Assembly: GCA_032622095.1 (NCBI GenBank)
Contig: CP136064.1
Span: forward strand, 114,006,004-114,070,003
Reading direction: 5' to 3'
Length of the DNA: 64,000 nucleotides
Origin: Siphonodentalium dalli
Lineage: Eukaryota; Mollusca; Scaphopoda; Gadilida; Siphonodentaliidae
In this document: in pieces, positions 12,950 through 25,742 of the stretch
How the letters are laid out: each line of letters begins with the position of its first letter
Position numbering within the stretch: the first letter of the stretch is position 1
The notes under the pieces: model-generated
The model's database searches: none
Told to the model about the DNA's origin: nothing
Seen by the model: the letters and a program-made list of their open reading frames with translations, nothing else
Position numbers and translations under genes: made by a program

Positions 12950-15830
12950 AACCTCGACCCGTTAGGCCTAATTAGTCTGGTCGATGAACTAAAAATTTAG
13001 GGTCAACCTAGAAAAAATTTGGACTAAGTTGGTTTCTATTCCATTTTGAAGAGGAATATCTCCTCTATAACATATCCAAAATCCGCTAAAATCCGCTTTG
13101 AGCATTTTCTGTAATACAAGATGGCGTCCAGGGTGGCAGTTGGTATAGAAAAATCCTGAATTTCGGTGGTAGGTGCGCCAACAAATACCAAATTAGTAAT
13201 AAAATAAAATCCACACAAACAATCCTTAGTCGTAAACCATATCGGTAGAATGTCTGTCCAAAATGGCCGCCAAAATGGACAAAATCGAATGAAATTTATA
13301 ATTTGCGGAAAATTGAATAGCTGGTTATACAAGAACGAACAGGCCGTCGAATTATACGAGGAAGAATGATTTCAGAGTATAAGGGGAGCTATTAATAATA
13401 GTATGTAAGAATTCTCTCAAATGTATCTCGCGAGAGAGCAACCAAAAGCCAGGTCTCATACAACGATTAAATGTGGACTTTTTGGGCGCCAAGAAATAGA
13501 AGAATAACGCAGTTTTATCTGTACTGTTTATCTTGAATCGTGTAATATATGTGTATTAAAACAGTTAAATGTGATATAATAGGGATGTACTCATTGTCTG
13601 GCCTTTTCTAGAAGCAGAAATATATGTAATGAAAACAGTCTCACGAATGTGACCGATAATCATTTATTTTTGAATCTACAACACACAGTCTGTCAAAAAT
13701 TACTACTATATAACAGTATGAGAGCTATAGGTAAAATGTGTAGATCCTATTGTCCGTGTCTTAAAATAGTAGTCATGGTTGCCTCCGGTCAAGTGATTAA
13801 ACACGAATATTTCATTTTTATCACAGAAATACATGGTGGTATACCATGAACGCAATTTATCAAAATACAAAGGATTACAATAGACTATATCTTCAATAAA
13901 TTCTCAACATAACCCAATTTGCCTACATACTCTATGGCAGAGACTGTCTTTATACCTGGAAATTATGTGCACTTAAATGCACTAAGGCCACATATATACG
14001 CGAAACGTACGACCTTTTCTGCAACCGCAACGCCGCGTTTATCCATTCTCCCTAATGTTACACATATCTGCTGCATACAAAACCATAAATAGCAACATTG
14101 AGTGAATGGTAAACGCAGAACTAATAACTGTAAACGCTGATGACCTGATATTTAGCGCAAGTATGTGGGTGGCAATGGTAACATAATTTCAAACAACAAG
14201 ATACTGACAACTAATAGTGTGTATTGCGTGGTACATATTTATGTTGTAAAGTGCCGATTGAAGTAATTTGAACATAATTGTCTACTAAGAAACCGGTTTG
14301 GGAGCACCATGAAAATTAGTACTAAATAAAATGTACGATGTACAGTCTCTTCGATCTAGTGAGATAGGGTACTATTCTGTTGAAGAGATAAGTGTTTCTT
14401 GACAGTATAATCAGCATTACGACATACGTGTATGGTTTATTGTCACGGAGAGTGTTGAAAATTCTCGAAATATAACTAGTATTTACACAGATAGGGTGGG
14501 CACTTCAGTTTCTGCTTTACATTCAATAATTAATCATCATTCCAAACGGAAACTACGACGCACTGTGTGACGAAATATTACTTCGTGTGTTGCATGCCCA
14601 AAATAACTGATTTTGGTCCGACTGTTGGATGTATTCTAATAAGAAAACCCGAACGTAAATCATTGGGTTAAAGGGGTACTGTACCCAAAGATAGGCGATT
14701 TTTTTTAATTTACTCCCATTGAAATAACTTTCAAGTTAGATTGTTTTCGTGTTATATGAGTTTCGTATAAACCTAATTTAGCGATGAAAATCTTGATCTT
14801 GGAAACAAAAATATTACGATTTCAAACTACGCGCCATGGTTTGACCTTCACCGGAGAAGACGCATGTCGCAGAAAGAACCGGAAGTTCATTGCTCACAGT
14901 TTCGATTGATGCCTTCAATCTCTTCCATCGAACAATCTCACTCCCTATAAAAATACTTGACGCTTTATGACTCTCAATTGTTTCTTTCTCCTTTTTCCGA
15001 ATCGGTTATAACGGGCCTTCCTTTTGCAGGTAACATGTTTTGTTTGCACTCAATAATGTTCGCGAACGGCCGTCGATAAAAGACACACAACAGATGCGAT
15101 TTCAAGAACGGTAACTCGTAATGGCATAATACTCCATTTTATGACTCCAGCCATAAATTATTTTATATTAAATAATTCAATGTTACTTTTACGATAGCCT
15201 GTTAACCGGAACTTTTTCAGTAGACATCGTCGACTCGAATTAGTTATTTTATAATATATTATTCATATTAGATCGCTATTGTCACCGGGAATTTATTGAA
15301 ATTGGGGTACAGAACCCCTTTAACGTGCGTAGCAGTGATCGATAAATCATTCAGATAGATCTGTTTTAATTATATGTGTACATTTAAAGATATATAACAA
15401 CATTCTTGTAAATTACAAATGTGTATTTTCGCTTATAGGGGGTTATCCAATATGTTGCTTTCATCGTAGCATGGATTGTAGTTGCGGCCATTTTGACAGC
15501 CATTTCATCGCCGCGATTGCATTGTTTTCTGTCTCTATTCGCCCCCTATACTCTTTTACACAAACTGGTATATATCGGATGGAGGATTAATGCGTTCTGG
15601 TGTCGCCAATGCGGGATATTGTAGAAAAACGTACTTCGCAAGGTCGAAAAATGAGCATTTTTTTAAATCTCTGTAAAAAAGTTTGCTCAAAGCGGATTTT
15701 AGCGGATTTTGGATATGTTGTAGAGGAAATATTCCTCTTCAAAATGGAATAAAAACCAACTTAGTCCAAATTTTGTCTAGGTCAAACCTTTTATCGACCA
15801 GACTAAATTGTGAGGGTCATGCACACGATT
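12950..15830. mobile_element. Large inverted-repeat (foldback) element, ~2.9 kb
   Basis: Left arm about 12950-13108 and right arm about 15684-15830 are reverse complements at high identity. Shared words are TTAGTCTGGTCGAT, AATTTGGACTAAGTTGGTTT and CCAAAATCCGCTAAAATCCG. The interior has no recognisable coding sequence, so it is a non-autonomous element or an old inverted duplication. A TTAA-flanked element is nested inside. Confidence 0.75.
14668..15323. mobile_element. piggyBac-like MITE with TTAA target duplication
   Basis: Flanked by TTAA on both sides (14668-14671 and 15320-15323). Terminal inverted repeats are AGGGGTACTGTACCC and its near complement GGGTACAGAACCCCT. TTAA duplication is the hallmark of piggyBac-class insertion. 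About 650 bp and non-coding. Confidence 0.75.
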
Positions 15831-15869
15831 GCGCGTACAGATTTGTACCTTTAATTATTTACGCCCTGT

Positions 15870-15895
15870 ACTTCTTCTTCTTCTTCTTCTTCTAT
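15870..15895. repeat. (CTT)n microsatellite
   Basis: A short run of CTT/TTC triplets, next to the right end of the large inverted-repeat element. Confidence 0.8.
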
Positions 15896-16071
15896 TGATC
15901 TATCCGCTCTCGTAGAGCAACCACACTATACAAAAGTGTGTATACACAGTTAATTATTAAATGTTAAATAAACACAACCATAAAATCTTCTCTGATGGAC
16001 CCAAGTATCGCATCCACAAATATAAAAGTATGAAAGTCATTCAGTTAAGAGTTTGAAGATTGAACAAAAAG

Positions 16072-17840
16072 TTATGAATTTAGAAGTTGTATCCTTTGTG
16101 TGTGGAGGGTATAACATAATCTGTCCGTTAGTGATTGCAGCTTGACAATGTCCTCCTTTCTTACGTCCGCATCTGAGCACTGCACTTGCTTCCATATATC
16201 CAGAATTGCTTGCATCTGTTCATCATCAGTCAAGGTTGTAAATAGTACACCAAATAAAGTATGATATGCAGAAATGATGTTTGAAAGTGCTGCATTTCGA
16301 CACTGCTCCAATTTGTCACACTTTAGGATAAAGTGTTCCAAACTTTCTGGTTCCTTGCCACACAATTTACATATACCACTGGAGTTGTTGTTGTTCCATC
16401 GTTGCCTATTAGCCTCAAGAGAGTAGGTATAATAGCCTCAGTTTGATTGACAACCGTCGTACTAGTACTGCTCTTGGTGGATCTCCGGTCACAAACATTA
16501 CAGGGTGGATTTGACCAGCATGGAACAGATCTGTGCATAGAAACTGCAGAGACGGATATGAAGGGGCTAATTCATTTAACCAACTGGACCAGTACTCATT
16601 ACTACTCAACCACTGCTTTAGAAACTACGTCTTTCCAATCATGTTTCGGCCATGGCGATGTTAGAATCTCATGTGCACCTCGTAGACCATATTTTGATAA
16701 GGTCTTCCTCACATATATAAACCAGCTGCAGCTGCAATTGTCCTTCATAGCCAGTTGTCGTTCAGCAAGCTGCTTCTCTACTGCTGACTCACCTAGGGTG
16801 CAGATGGAATTGAACAAAGTAAGAATTCTCATATCAATATACGCTTCAGCAGGTAGAACACCACTAAGCATATATACTGCAGGATCTGCACATCTTTCAC
16901 ATAACGACAAGAGATGTTTGATGGTCGATTTATGATAGTCTTCCAGCTTCTTCAATGTTGTACCCGAAGGAAGAACGACTTCACACCCATAAAGTAAGGT
17001 TGGAATCACATATATCCTGTAAATATGCATAGCAGTTTCCGGGTCAATTCCATTCATACCATGCAGCCCTACAGGAAGAAGACTATAACATGTGCGACGG
17101 GCCTTTCGTATGTTGTTATCTACAGTCTTTGAAGCAGTTTTGTTAATAGATGTTGACCGCACGATACCTAAATGAGTTGTTTCCTCTATGTGGGGCATTT
17201 CACTGTTACACAGAAGCCAAGGTTTACTGACTGTTGATTTCCTTCTTGCACCAGGTCTAACTTCCACTGTAACACTTTTCTTTGGCTGTAAGGTATACTG
17301 ATGTAGTTCACTGTAGTGTTGTGCACAGTTTATTAACATTTGCAACTCGCCAGGTGTTTTTGTAACAAGCGCTATAATATCACCCGCACATGCTGTAGCA
17401 CACACATTGATGTTTCCTATACTTGCACCAACACCAGCATTTTGAAAAGAATCCAATAGGTCCTCCACATATAACTTATACATATCACTGCTTAAAATTT
17501 CACCTTGACGTACACCTTGTTGTATCTGGAAATTTTCAGACACATCGGTTTTCCATTTCACCACCGAATTAGCATTGTCGTTTAGGTTGTTAATCAAGTT
17601 CCATACACATGGTGCGATGTCATAGAAATAAAGTTTTCGCATTAGAATTGGAAGGTTCACAACATCGAAAGCTGCTTTTGCATCCAGGAATGCCAAATAA
17701 ACAGGAACAGCGTTATCTGCACTGTCTCTCAAAGCCTCTTCCAGTATCAGCGCACTATTCGTGGGAGAAGCACCAGGTGTAAAACCTCTCTGCAGCTTGT
17801 ACGAAAAATCGTAAGTACAAATAAGTAAGCTCCATGACAA
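16072..17840 (-). pseudogene. Decayed LINE reverse transcriptase ORF
   Basis: A 412-codon minus-strand frame (17840-16602) begins LQRGFTPGASPTNSALI and shows reverse transcriptase motif A (FLDAKAAFD) and motif B (QGVRQGEILSSDMYKLYV). Motif C reads CAGD where Y/FADD is expected, so the first catalytic aspartate is lost. Later come the conserved YVIPTLLYGCEVVLPSG and a stop at 16602. Homology goes on in shifted frames: QWLSSNEYWSSW, then NVCDRRSTKS, then CKLCGKEPESLEHFILKC (zinc-knuckle-like), ending at 16072. Two or more frameshifts make it non-functional. The 5' half (endonuclease) is missing. The truncated end lies about 125 bp from the MORN3 start codon, in divergent orientation. Confidence 0.88.
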
Positions 17841-17964
17841 CTATCGACACTTCCGGTGTTGAGAAAAACTTGTTCCCTGTTGTAAACAATGCAAACATTT
17901 TGTGTTAAAACTAATATATAGTCATTTATCGGGTATTTCGTGCGCCGTAGGTATCGTTCAGATC

Positions 17965-18109
17965 ATGCCTCATCTGAAGGAACCGAAAGCTAAACAGCCA
18001 TTGTGGAAAGAATGGGATTACAAGGCTCAAAAGAAGGGTGTTCGCAACACAGTTTACGGAGTGAGCGGAGACGAATTCACTGGCGATTGGCTCAACAATC
18101 TTAAACACG
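17965..18109 (+). CDS. MORN3: MORN3 exon 1
   Basis: Codes residues 1-48 plus the first base of Gly49. The donor reads CACG|GTGTGT. The start sits in GATCATGCC. No in-frame ATG lies upstream of it. Confidence 0.93.
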
Positions 18110-21100
18110 GTGTGTCCCTTTAAAGATAATAAGTCAAAATAGACTCGGTCTGTTCGGTATCATCAGGTCTGGGCGAACCACCGATTGATCTATAATATTT
18201 AGCACAACCAATTAGTTTTCGCAGCCAGCATGCATCTGGGATATAACTTATAAGTTAAAGGTACTCAACCCGATAAAACTCCTCTCAATTACTATTTCAA
18301 TGGCTTCGGGGGTCAAAAATATTTGATTCGAGTCGAGGAAGTCACCCATCAAAGTTCAGATTTGTTAGATATCGATTTTAGAAATCTATTATTTTTCATT
18401 ATCGGGAATTCTTTCTGGCCCAGAACTTGGCAGAAGATAGTAAAAAATTCGTTATTATTACCCACTTGATTATAGAGTTATCCATCCTTGTCTGTTTGAA
18501 TAGAATTTTGGCGTAAAATCTCGAGCATGTTACCAAATTGACGGCAGTTATAAGTACTCATCTCGAGAACATAAGAATTTTCAAAAATCAATATCTAATG
18601 ACTCTGAGCTTTGTTTGATGGGTTCCTCGACTCGAATCAAATATTTTTTACCCCCAAAGCCAAAGAAATAGTAATATAGGACCCTCTGATCGGATTGTTG
18701 TTGTTGGAATCTGTTGAGATGGGGATCCTCTTTACGGGTTGAGTACCTTTAATAACTATAACTTATAAGTATAACTAAACTAGTAAGTAATTATTATTAT
18801 ACTATATTTATAGTATTAGTATACTATAGTATAAGCCTTCAAAAGGGGAGTCACGCTAAATTAGAGTTTAGTCTTTAGACTGAGTCTAAATTGTTATCTA
18901 ATCTAGACTATAATTATCTTTCAACCACTGCGCCTATAAGTATAACCGGAAGGTAACAAGGTTCCTGCACTGAAAATGAAATATCTACGGATTTAAAATA
19001 CTTAGAAAAATATTAATTCTGATTTCTTTTAAAACTAGGGAAAATTTAAGACACAGAATAATTATTTATTTACTGAGAATACTCAAATTTCAATACAAAC
19101 TTTACTTTAGTCGAAAATCTATGGGATAAAGATATCCCATAAAAATTTCCACGATGCCTGAAAAGGGAGAGGTCGCATCAAGTGCGGAAAGGAAGTATAT
19201 CACAGAAGACACAACCAAACATATCCCCCCGACAATACATATACTAATGCGTCACCTTGACATATCATTTACCTTCCTTTTCCAAAAAAGAGACATTTAA
19301 AGAACCTAACCCTAGCCCCTAACCCTAATGACCCATGAAGCAGGTTGGCCATTTTCGGGTCTGTTCGATTGAGTTCCACGGGCATACTGCGCAGTATCGA
19401 GGGGAAATATGTCTGGAACTCGATCGAACATACTGAAAAAAGGCTGCAATACTTCGCGAGTTGTTCGCCTGATCGAGAAAAATGCTCGTTAAATGTCTCT
19501 TTTTTGGAAAAGGAAGGTAAATGGTACGTCACGGTGACACAATAGTATATGTGTTATCCGGGGAAAATCGCGTTTTAGTCGTGTCTTGTGTCATATTCTT
19601 CCTTTTCTGGACTTGAACAAAAATACATTCAATGTATAAATAGTCAATTTTGACAATTACTATTTTAATAGAAATCTTAATAATCCTGCTGACACTATTA
19701 TTAGGCACCTGGGAGTAAGCATCCACATCTTTGCCGATCCACCCATTGCGACATTCAATGATACCATTGCTTGGATATATACATGTAAATGTATGGGAGG
19801 CCAAATTCACATTTAATAATTAATTGTGCTTAAGCGCAATCAATTGCGCTTATGGCAATTAATTGCTCTTAAGCGCAAATAATTACGCTTAAACGCAATC
19901 AATTGCGCAATTCATGGTTATATGTAACAAAACACCCCTGGTGAATAAATAGGTTTCTCCATAACTTAGCATTAACTCCTATTGACATGTCACCTCTTGG
20001 TTTCATTGGTTTGATTGGGTAGGGAGCTAGCCCAACTTCTTTATCAAAATGGCTGACTCGCAATAGTATCACCTTCTGTTTTAGTTGGAGCGACTCGTGA
20101 TAGCATTATATTATCTTCGGTATATATTAGTTGGGGCTACTTGCAATAGCATTACTTTTTGTATTAGTCGGGGCGACATTGATTTTCTTAAATTTTCAAG
20201 TATACAGGCACACCATATGAGGGAAGCAAGCCCTTGGTGACACCACATTCACACTATATGATCATGGAAATACTATAGATTTGTGCAAGAGATGCTGATT
20301 TAATAAGAAAAACTAGAGCTCCAGGACTGAGACACCAAAGCTCCAGTGATTACACACCATTTTTTGGACAGGGATGCTGATAATATGAAAATAGGGTTTT
20401 TTCCACCTGATTTAAGTCAATAAGTAAACCATACAGTAATGCTCTAATTAATCGACTCCTTAACCACAGCAGAATTATGGATAACTTTTCAGGATTTAGT
20501 CGGAAATATGGCTTGTTGCCATTCATTGGAAAGCTCTCAAGAGCTTTTCGATGAATGGCAACAAGCCATATTTCCGACTAAATCCTGAAACGTTACCCAT
20601 AATTCTGCTGTGGTTAAGTAGTCGATTAATTAGAGCATTACTGTATGAGGTAAGAAAGCCCTCATGCAGTGACACTGCATGCATGTATATAGGCTAAAAT
20701 CTGTGCAAAAATACATTAAAAACATCATACAAAAAATTACTAAGAGTTCCGGGAAGGCGACATCAATTCTTTGGATAGAGGGATGCTGATAATATGTAAT
20801 TAGGGATTCTCCTTGTTGAACACATACTCACAGTTGACTGTTGAGTACAGGTCAAAATTAGCCCAATGCTCATCTTGTGTTGCTAGGTGATACACCAGGT
20901 CATGCTAATAGTTTATGGGTAGGTTAGATAGTAGTCACAATTATGCTTAAGTGCAATTGATTGCGCTTAAGCGCAATTGATTGTGCGCTTAATCGTAATT
21001 AATTACGCTTAAGCGTAAATGCCCTATTTGCGCTTAAGCACAATATGTGGTATTTGCGCTTAAGCGCAATCAATTTCGCTTAAGCGCAATCAATTTCGCT

Positions 21101-24100
21101 TAAGCGCAATTCATTATTAAATGTGAATTTGGCCTCCCCTATAAATGGGCTAAATTTGGCGTGTATAGGGATGGCGAATCAGGACAGTTAGGGGGACAGC
21201 GGAGCTTGGATGTGACATTCAAAACATGCCATTACCAATATCCACCTATACTTAACCCTTTGCCAGGTAAGTATGTCATATCCATGGGTGAATAATGTAT
21301 TATTGCAAATAAACTGCATGAGTAAAAGTGTACATAGCCTTCGCTTATTGTAATAAATGAAGCATGCAACCAATTAAAAGCACGAATCAATGTAAATACC
21401 TGTAGTTCAAAATTTAATTTTTTTTTATTTTGCAGGGAAGGGTACACAAAAATGGAAGGATTCTGGTGCAATATTCGATGGAGATTGGAAATGTGGTAAA
21501 AGGAATGGCTTTGGAACCTACAGTGTTCCAGACGGCAAAAACTCATTTAGGAAAGAGTATTCAGGTGGCTGGAAAAACGACAAAAGACACGTAAGACATA
21601 TTTCTGCTTGGGCTGCAAAGATTTAATTAATCCACTTTCACAACTAGCAATTCTGCATCGTGATACACAGTCGACATAAATTTCGACTCAGTATATCATA
21701 TAAATTCATCTGATATTATAATTATTACGGAGATGTTTACGTCGACTGCGTGATACACATCACAACATCGCAATTGCATTGTAAAATTCTGCATCATTGC
21801 CGCCATAATTGCTTCATTTTTCATACATTACTTCCATTTTTTACTCTGAAGATCTACATGTACAATGTAGGTACAACAAATACCGGTACCAGCACCAATA
21901 CATGTACATGTATATAAAACAACATAGGTTCGAATGGAAGCAATTGATTTTTAAATTGATTTCAGTTTTGTCATCATTCTGCTTTTCTAATAAATTGGTT
22001 ATTGTAAACGTCATCCAATTAGAAAATTATAAGTGGGTTATAAGTGCATGGCACTTTTTGATACATTGTGCGCTATAACTGGGCGAGGCACATTTTGTAC
22101 ATTGTGCGTTATAAGTGAGCGTGGCACTTTTTGGTACAGTGTGCGTAAAAAGTGGGCGTTTCCAAAGTGGGCAATAACAAAAAACATGGTGACTGCCCCT
22201 ATATGCCGACACCATATATGCGCTTGCTTCACGATAATAGTTATTTTAAAATATAGTACTATTAATGTGAAGCAGGCGCATACCGGTATATAGTGTCGGC
22301 ATATATGGACAGTGCACAAGGGGGGAACGCAGTGGAGTGCGTTACAGGCCCCTTTGTTTTAAAGCAACAAATGGACATGACCAGGGGCAATTAAAGCAAT
22401 GAATACCAAGGGTAACTTCAGCTAAGGCCAATATAAATAAATTGCTAGATTTACTTGCAACTCTATTATAAAATGGGGCAGAGGGCGCATTTTATATTTA
22501 TATTTCATTCTTCCTAACAAAATGGTCATGGTCAGTTCTAGATACTGAAGCAGTATCCTATCTTATATAAACATGGTGAATTAGATTGTCCAATTTGATC
22601 AAAATAAACTGATTTATGGGTCATCGAAACATCAAGTTGATGTTTTATTTACATAAAAATTATCCAACTAAAATCATTTGAGGAGGGGACTTAAATTAGG
22701 ATCGCACTCGAATGTAAATCTAGCTACTTCTTTTTTTTATTTTCTTAAAGGGGTACTTTTTGCAAATTTATGTGGCTGAACATACTGCGGCAGAAGACAA
22801 GAGATGGATTCCCCTCATGCACATTCTCATCTCCTTCTAATTTTCTCAACTACTCAGATTTACTGGACAACATTCGCAGTCACCAGATACTATTATGTCA
22901 TGAAACATAATATCTTCTGTCAGTGGATGCGGGAAATTTGTTTATGTATGATTTAACCAGAGTCATAAATTCTGAATACTAGTACATGTGTGCTCATGTA
23001 CTTTTCTATCTTAACCACTTTACTGTTGTCACATGTGTACCAGGTTTACTATTACTTGGGCGATTGCCAAGATAAAAGCATTCATGACATTTTTTTTTCA
23101 AATCCATTGCACCATATTCTTCACTAGTTCTTAGGTGTATTTACAATTTTCTTGGAGAATTTCTTTGTTTTTGATGAATAAAAAAATCACTTCTCATTAC
23201 AGAGCTATGGTACCCAATTCTACAAGGACAATGAGTATTATGAGGGTGAATGGTACGCAGATAAGAGAAATGGTTGGGGTAGAATGTATTATGCTGATGG
23301 TAATATTTATGAAGGAGAGTGGTACGACGATCAACGAAATGGACAAGGAATGCTCAGGTTGAGTAAGTACTAGTACATGTAGACCCCTTATCAGCATTTT
23401 TAGAAATGGTCTATTTCTGCCACACATGCTGGGGGGGGGGGGGGGGGGGTCTGTTAATTGGCTCAGTGAGTAATGTGCATAGTGCATTAGGCCATCAAAA
23501 TGATGTCCAGTGAAACTGGTTTATTCCTGATAAGAACAAAGGGAGGCAACATGATCTGTGCATCTGAGCTTGTTTTTCTGTGAATGCAGTAGAGCTACAT
23601 GTACATGTACACATGTATTTCCCAGTAATATTAACCCTCAACACTTCTGTTTTGTTTGTTTTTTTAATTTAGAGATATTCGGCTAATGTTGTCATTAATT
23701 TGTGGTTCCGGTAGGGAAATATGTCAGGGGGGGATTTGCGTTTGGGGTAAAGGTACCCTAAAAGGGTTCCACTACCCCTATAGTAGAAACCCTGGTTACA
23801 CAGTTGACCATCTATTTAAAAAGACTTCATGTTTAATAGGTTTCATATGATATTCTCAACTGGAACAAATAAAATTTGTATCTTTTATCTGATGAATAAC
23901 TTCAACTCTGTAGCTTGATAGATATTAAAGCATGATACCTTTGTCAGGGGGTCAATTTGAAGATTTCCTGGAAACAATGCTTTAAAGTTTGTGCCCTGCA
24001 GAATGACATATGATAGATGTCATGAGGAAGAGGATAAAAAAAATCCTTCACTGATCAGGAAAAATCAAAATCAGATATCGAAACAGAATTAGAAATTATG

Positions 24101-25742
24101 GTCATCATGACTTGTGATACTGCAAGAAATTTCTTCCTCACACTGAAAATAACTAAGTTAATCAAGGCGGCAAATAGTGTGTCTGTCATCTGCAGAATGA
24201 GGTCCCCATAGTGTGAATTTAGTGATGCTATCCCACACAGCAGGCTAGCTTCACCAAATTCACCCTCTGTGGACCTCATTCTGCTTGGGCCTTATCTTCT
24301 GGGAAGTATCAATAGTCTCAAATTAACATTGTTTTTAGTTACTTTTTACCTATATCCCCCAATATGCAGAAGATAAAATGCATAATTGAGGTAACTAACG
24401 GGTGAACATCACCTACTTCAACTGGGGAACAAATTCAATCTGATCCTAGGTTTCCATAGTTGAGGCCTAAACAGAATGAGGTTCCCAAAGGGTGAATTTG
24501 ATGATGCTGGCCCGCCTTGCGGGATAGCCACTCTGGGGACCTCATTCTGCAAATGATAGACACACTATCTTCAGGCTTGAAGTTAATCTCTTAATCATTC
24601 TATCCACAGAAAATGAGAACAGATATGAAGGATCCTGGAAGAATGACAAGAAAAATGGGACTGGCAAATTTTACTACCTTGACTCAGGCCAAGTGTATGA
24701 AGGTGTATGGGTTGATGATATTCCCAAATCTGGAACAATGGTTGACTTCGACAGAGAGACTGCTCCAGAGCCAACACAGTACCCTATTCCAGATGTAAGC
24801 TATATATATATTTACTGCACACCCATTGGTTTATTAAAACTTTATTTTTGTGAAATACAGCAAAATAAAACATGCTGGACGTGTTAATGTTATTGCATGC
24901 GTTTGTCGTGCTGCAAAATAAAACTTGAAACTACAGTTCTCGTTTTTTCCATTTCGTCACAACAAACTCACACAATAGTGTTAACTAGTTCACACTTGTT
25001 CTATATCTATTTCCTTATTTTTGAAATAATTTATCTACATGTACCTTAGGATAGTAACAACTGCTCATTTGGCAGAGCTTTCTGGCCATGACCTTTATCA
25101 TTGTTTATTAAAAGGGACCCAACACATTCGCAGTGGGTAAATGTGCAAAAAATATTTATACATCACATTTGGGGGGGGGTGGAATTTAAAAAACCACACG
25201 TGAATCCCATCCAAACAGTGCAGTGTTCTAAAAATTATAACCTTTAGAAGTTTTTTTTTATAATCAGTCAACAGAAATTATTTGACAGACTTTTTGAGAT
25301 TTGGTTGATTTACATTATAATAAACATTCATGCATCACTGTGGTGATTTTAGTTTGGATTTGTCCTGTCGAAACTTTAACCCTTTCTATACTAAATACTT
25401 ATTTACAAGTAGTTCCCTTTAACAAACTATCATAGGTAAACTTATTATCTGAACATTTCCCAACAATGAATATGAATCATTCTGCTCTTGTATTATCTGT
25501 CTGTCATCTGACTTTTGTACCTGAACACCCCTCCAAATGAATAATAGATCATTCCAATGTATACTTTTATAACTGAATGGAAGAATCCATTCAGTGTAGA
25601 AAGGGTTAGAAAGGGCTAAACCTGGCATCCATTCATCTGGAAAAATCATCATCTCCTTTGTTTCTAATTGTAGGTGAAGCTTTTAGATCCAGAACGAGTA
25701 TTAGCGGAGGCAGAAGAGAAGTTTCTGGTAGATCATGACTGA
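17965..25742 (+). CDS. MORN3: MORN repeat-containing protein 3 (five-exon gene)
   Basis: Joined exons 17965-18109, 21436-21590, 23203-23362, 24610-24794 and 25674-25742 give 714 nt, 237 residues plus stop, close to human MORN3 (240). All introns are GT-AG and all phases agree. The N-terminus (LWKEWDYKAQKKG) and C-terminus (ETAPEPTQYPIPD, LLDPERVLAEA) match the MORN3 signature as I remember it. Seven MORN motifs of the form YEGxWxxxxxNGxG start near residues 38, 62, 90, 113, 136, 159 and 183; the seventh is degenerate. MORN repeats form elongated beta-sheet scaffolds that bind membrane lipids or proteins. In vertebrates MORN3 is testis-enriched and linked to sperm, so a cilium/sperm role is likely here but inferred. 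The first in-frame ATG is at 17965. Introns carry MITEs, but exons look intact. Confidence 0.95.
18255..18752. mobile_element. TTAA-flanked foldback MITE, copy A (family 'GGTACTCAA')
   Basis: TTAA at 18255-18258 and 18749-18752. Ends AAGGTACTCAACCC and GGGTTGAGTACCTT. Long inverted arms share TTGATTCGAGTCGAGGAA and GGCTTCGGGGGT. Two relatives occur at 43377 and 53850. Lies in MORN3 intron 1. Confidence 0.82.
19794..21139. mobile_element. Non-autonomous DNA element with GCTTAAGCGCAAT arrays
   Basis: Terminal inverted repeats TGGGAGGCCAAATTCACATT and AATGTGAATTTGGCCTCCCC, with TA on both sides (19792-19793, 21140-21141). Just inside each end are arrays of the palindrome-bearing word GCTTAAGCGCAATCAATT (19819-19911 and 20943-21116). 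The interior has no transposase and carries a nested MITE. Lies in MORN3 intron 1. Confidence 0.8.
20434..20643. mobile_element. Mariner-type MITE nested in the TTAAGC element
   Basis: Flanked by TA (20432-20433 and 20644-20645). Nearly perfect inverted arms of about 100 bp begin CAGTAATGCTCTAATTAATC and end in the inverted form. It shares CAGTAATGC and TTAACCACAGCAGAATTATG with the triplet at 6037, so it belongs to the same or a sister family. Confidence 0.85.
21436..21590 (+). CDS. MORN3: MORN3 exon 2
   Basis: Acceptor TTTTTATTTTGCAG, donor CAC|GTAAGA. Codes residues 49-100, including the second MORN motif (FDGDWKCGKRNGFGTY) and the start of the third. Confidence 0.93.
22030..22362. repeat. 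Truncated relative of the CAGGGGCCTGTA element, with short tandem repeats
   Basis: Starts with tandem TTATAAGTGNGCG/TGGCACTTTTTG units. An inverted repeat (CCTATATGCCGACAC ... GTGTCGGCATATATGG) follows, then GTGCGTTACAGGCCCCTTTG. The last part matches the right end of the element at 28956, but no matching left end was found. Confidence 0.55.
23203..23362 (+). CDS. MORN3: MORN3 exon 3
   Basis: Acceptor CTCATTACAG, donor TTGA|GTAAGT. Codes residues 101-153 with MORN motifs four and five (YEGEWYADKRNGWGRMYY and YEGEWYDDQRNGQG). Confidence 0.93.
23431..23449. repeat. Poly-G tract (19 G)
   Basis: An uninterrupted run in MORN3 intron 3, 68 bp after the exon 3 donor. Confidence 0.9.
24172..24571. 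mobile_element. Paired GCAGAATGAGGTCCCC MITEs forming a ~400-bp foldback
   Basis: Left unit about 24190-24283 and right unit about 24472-24552. Each has ends GCAGAATGAGGTCCCC / GGGGACCTCATTCTGC. The pair is itself framed by ATAGTGTGTCTGTCAT and its inverted copy ATGATAGACACACTAT. Two more single units lie at 51667 and 52205. Lies in MORN3 intron 3, ending about 38 bp before exon 4. Confidence 0.75.
24610..24794 (+). CDS. MORN3: MORN3 exon 4
   Basis: Acceptor TATCCACAG, donor GAT|GTAAGC. Codes residues 154-215: MORN six, the degenerate seventh, and the family-specific APEPTQYPIPD tail segment. Confidence 0.94.
25377..25609. mobile_element. TTAA MITE with CCCTTTCTATACT ends
   Basis: TTAA-CCCTTTCTATACT on the left, AGTGTAGAAAGGG-TTAG on the right (last base of the duplication changed). 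Interior words CTTGTATTATCTGT and CATTCCAATGTATACTTTTA recur near 50990, 53160 and 62560. Lies in MORN3 intron 4, ending 64 bp before exon 5. Confidence 0.7.
25674..25742 (+). CDS. MORN3: MORN3 exon 5 with stop
   Basis: Acceptor TCTAATTGTAG. Codes the last 22 residues (VKLLDPERVLAEAEEKF...) and ends in TGA at 25740-25742. Confidence 0.92.
   Translation: MKLLDPERVLAEAEEKFLVDHD

Noticed and set aside
16447-16935. 162-codon plus-strand frame
   Set aside because: Shadow of the antisense LINE reverse transcriptase.
17902-17964. In-frame upstream extension of MORN3
   Set aside because: The extra codons begin with GTG, not ATG, and add residues absent from the family N-terminus; 17965 is the better start.
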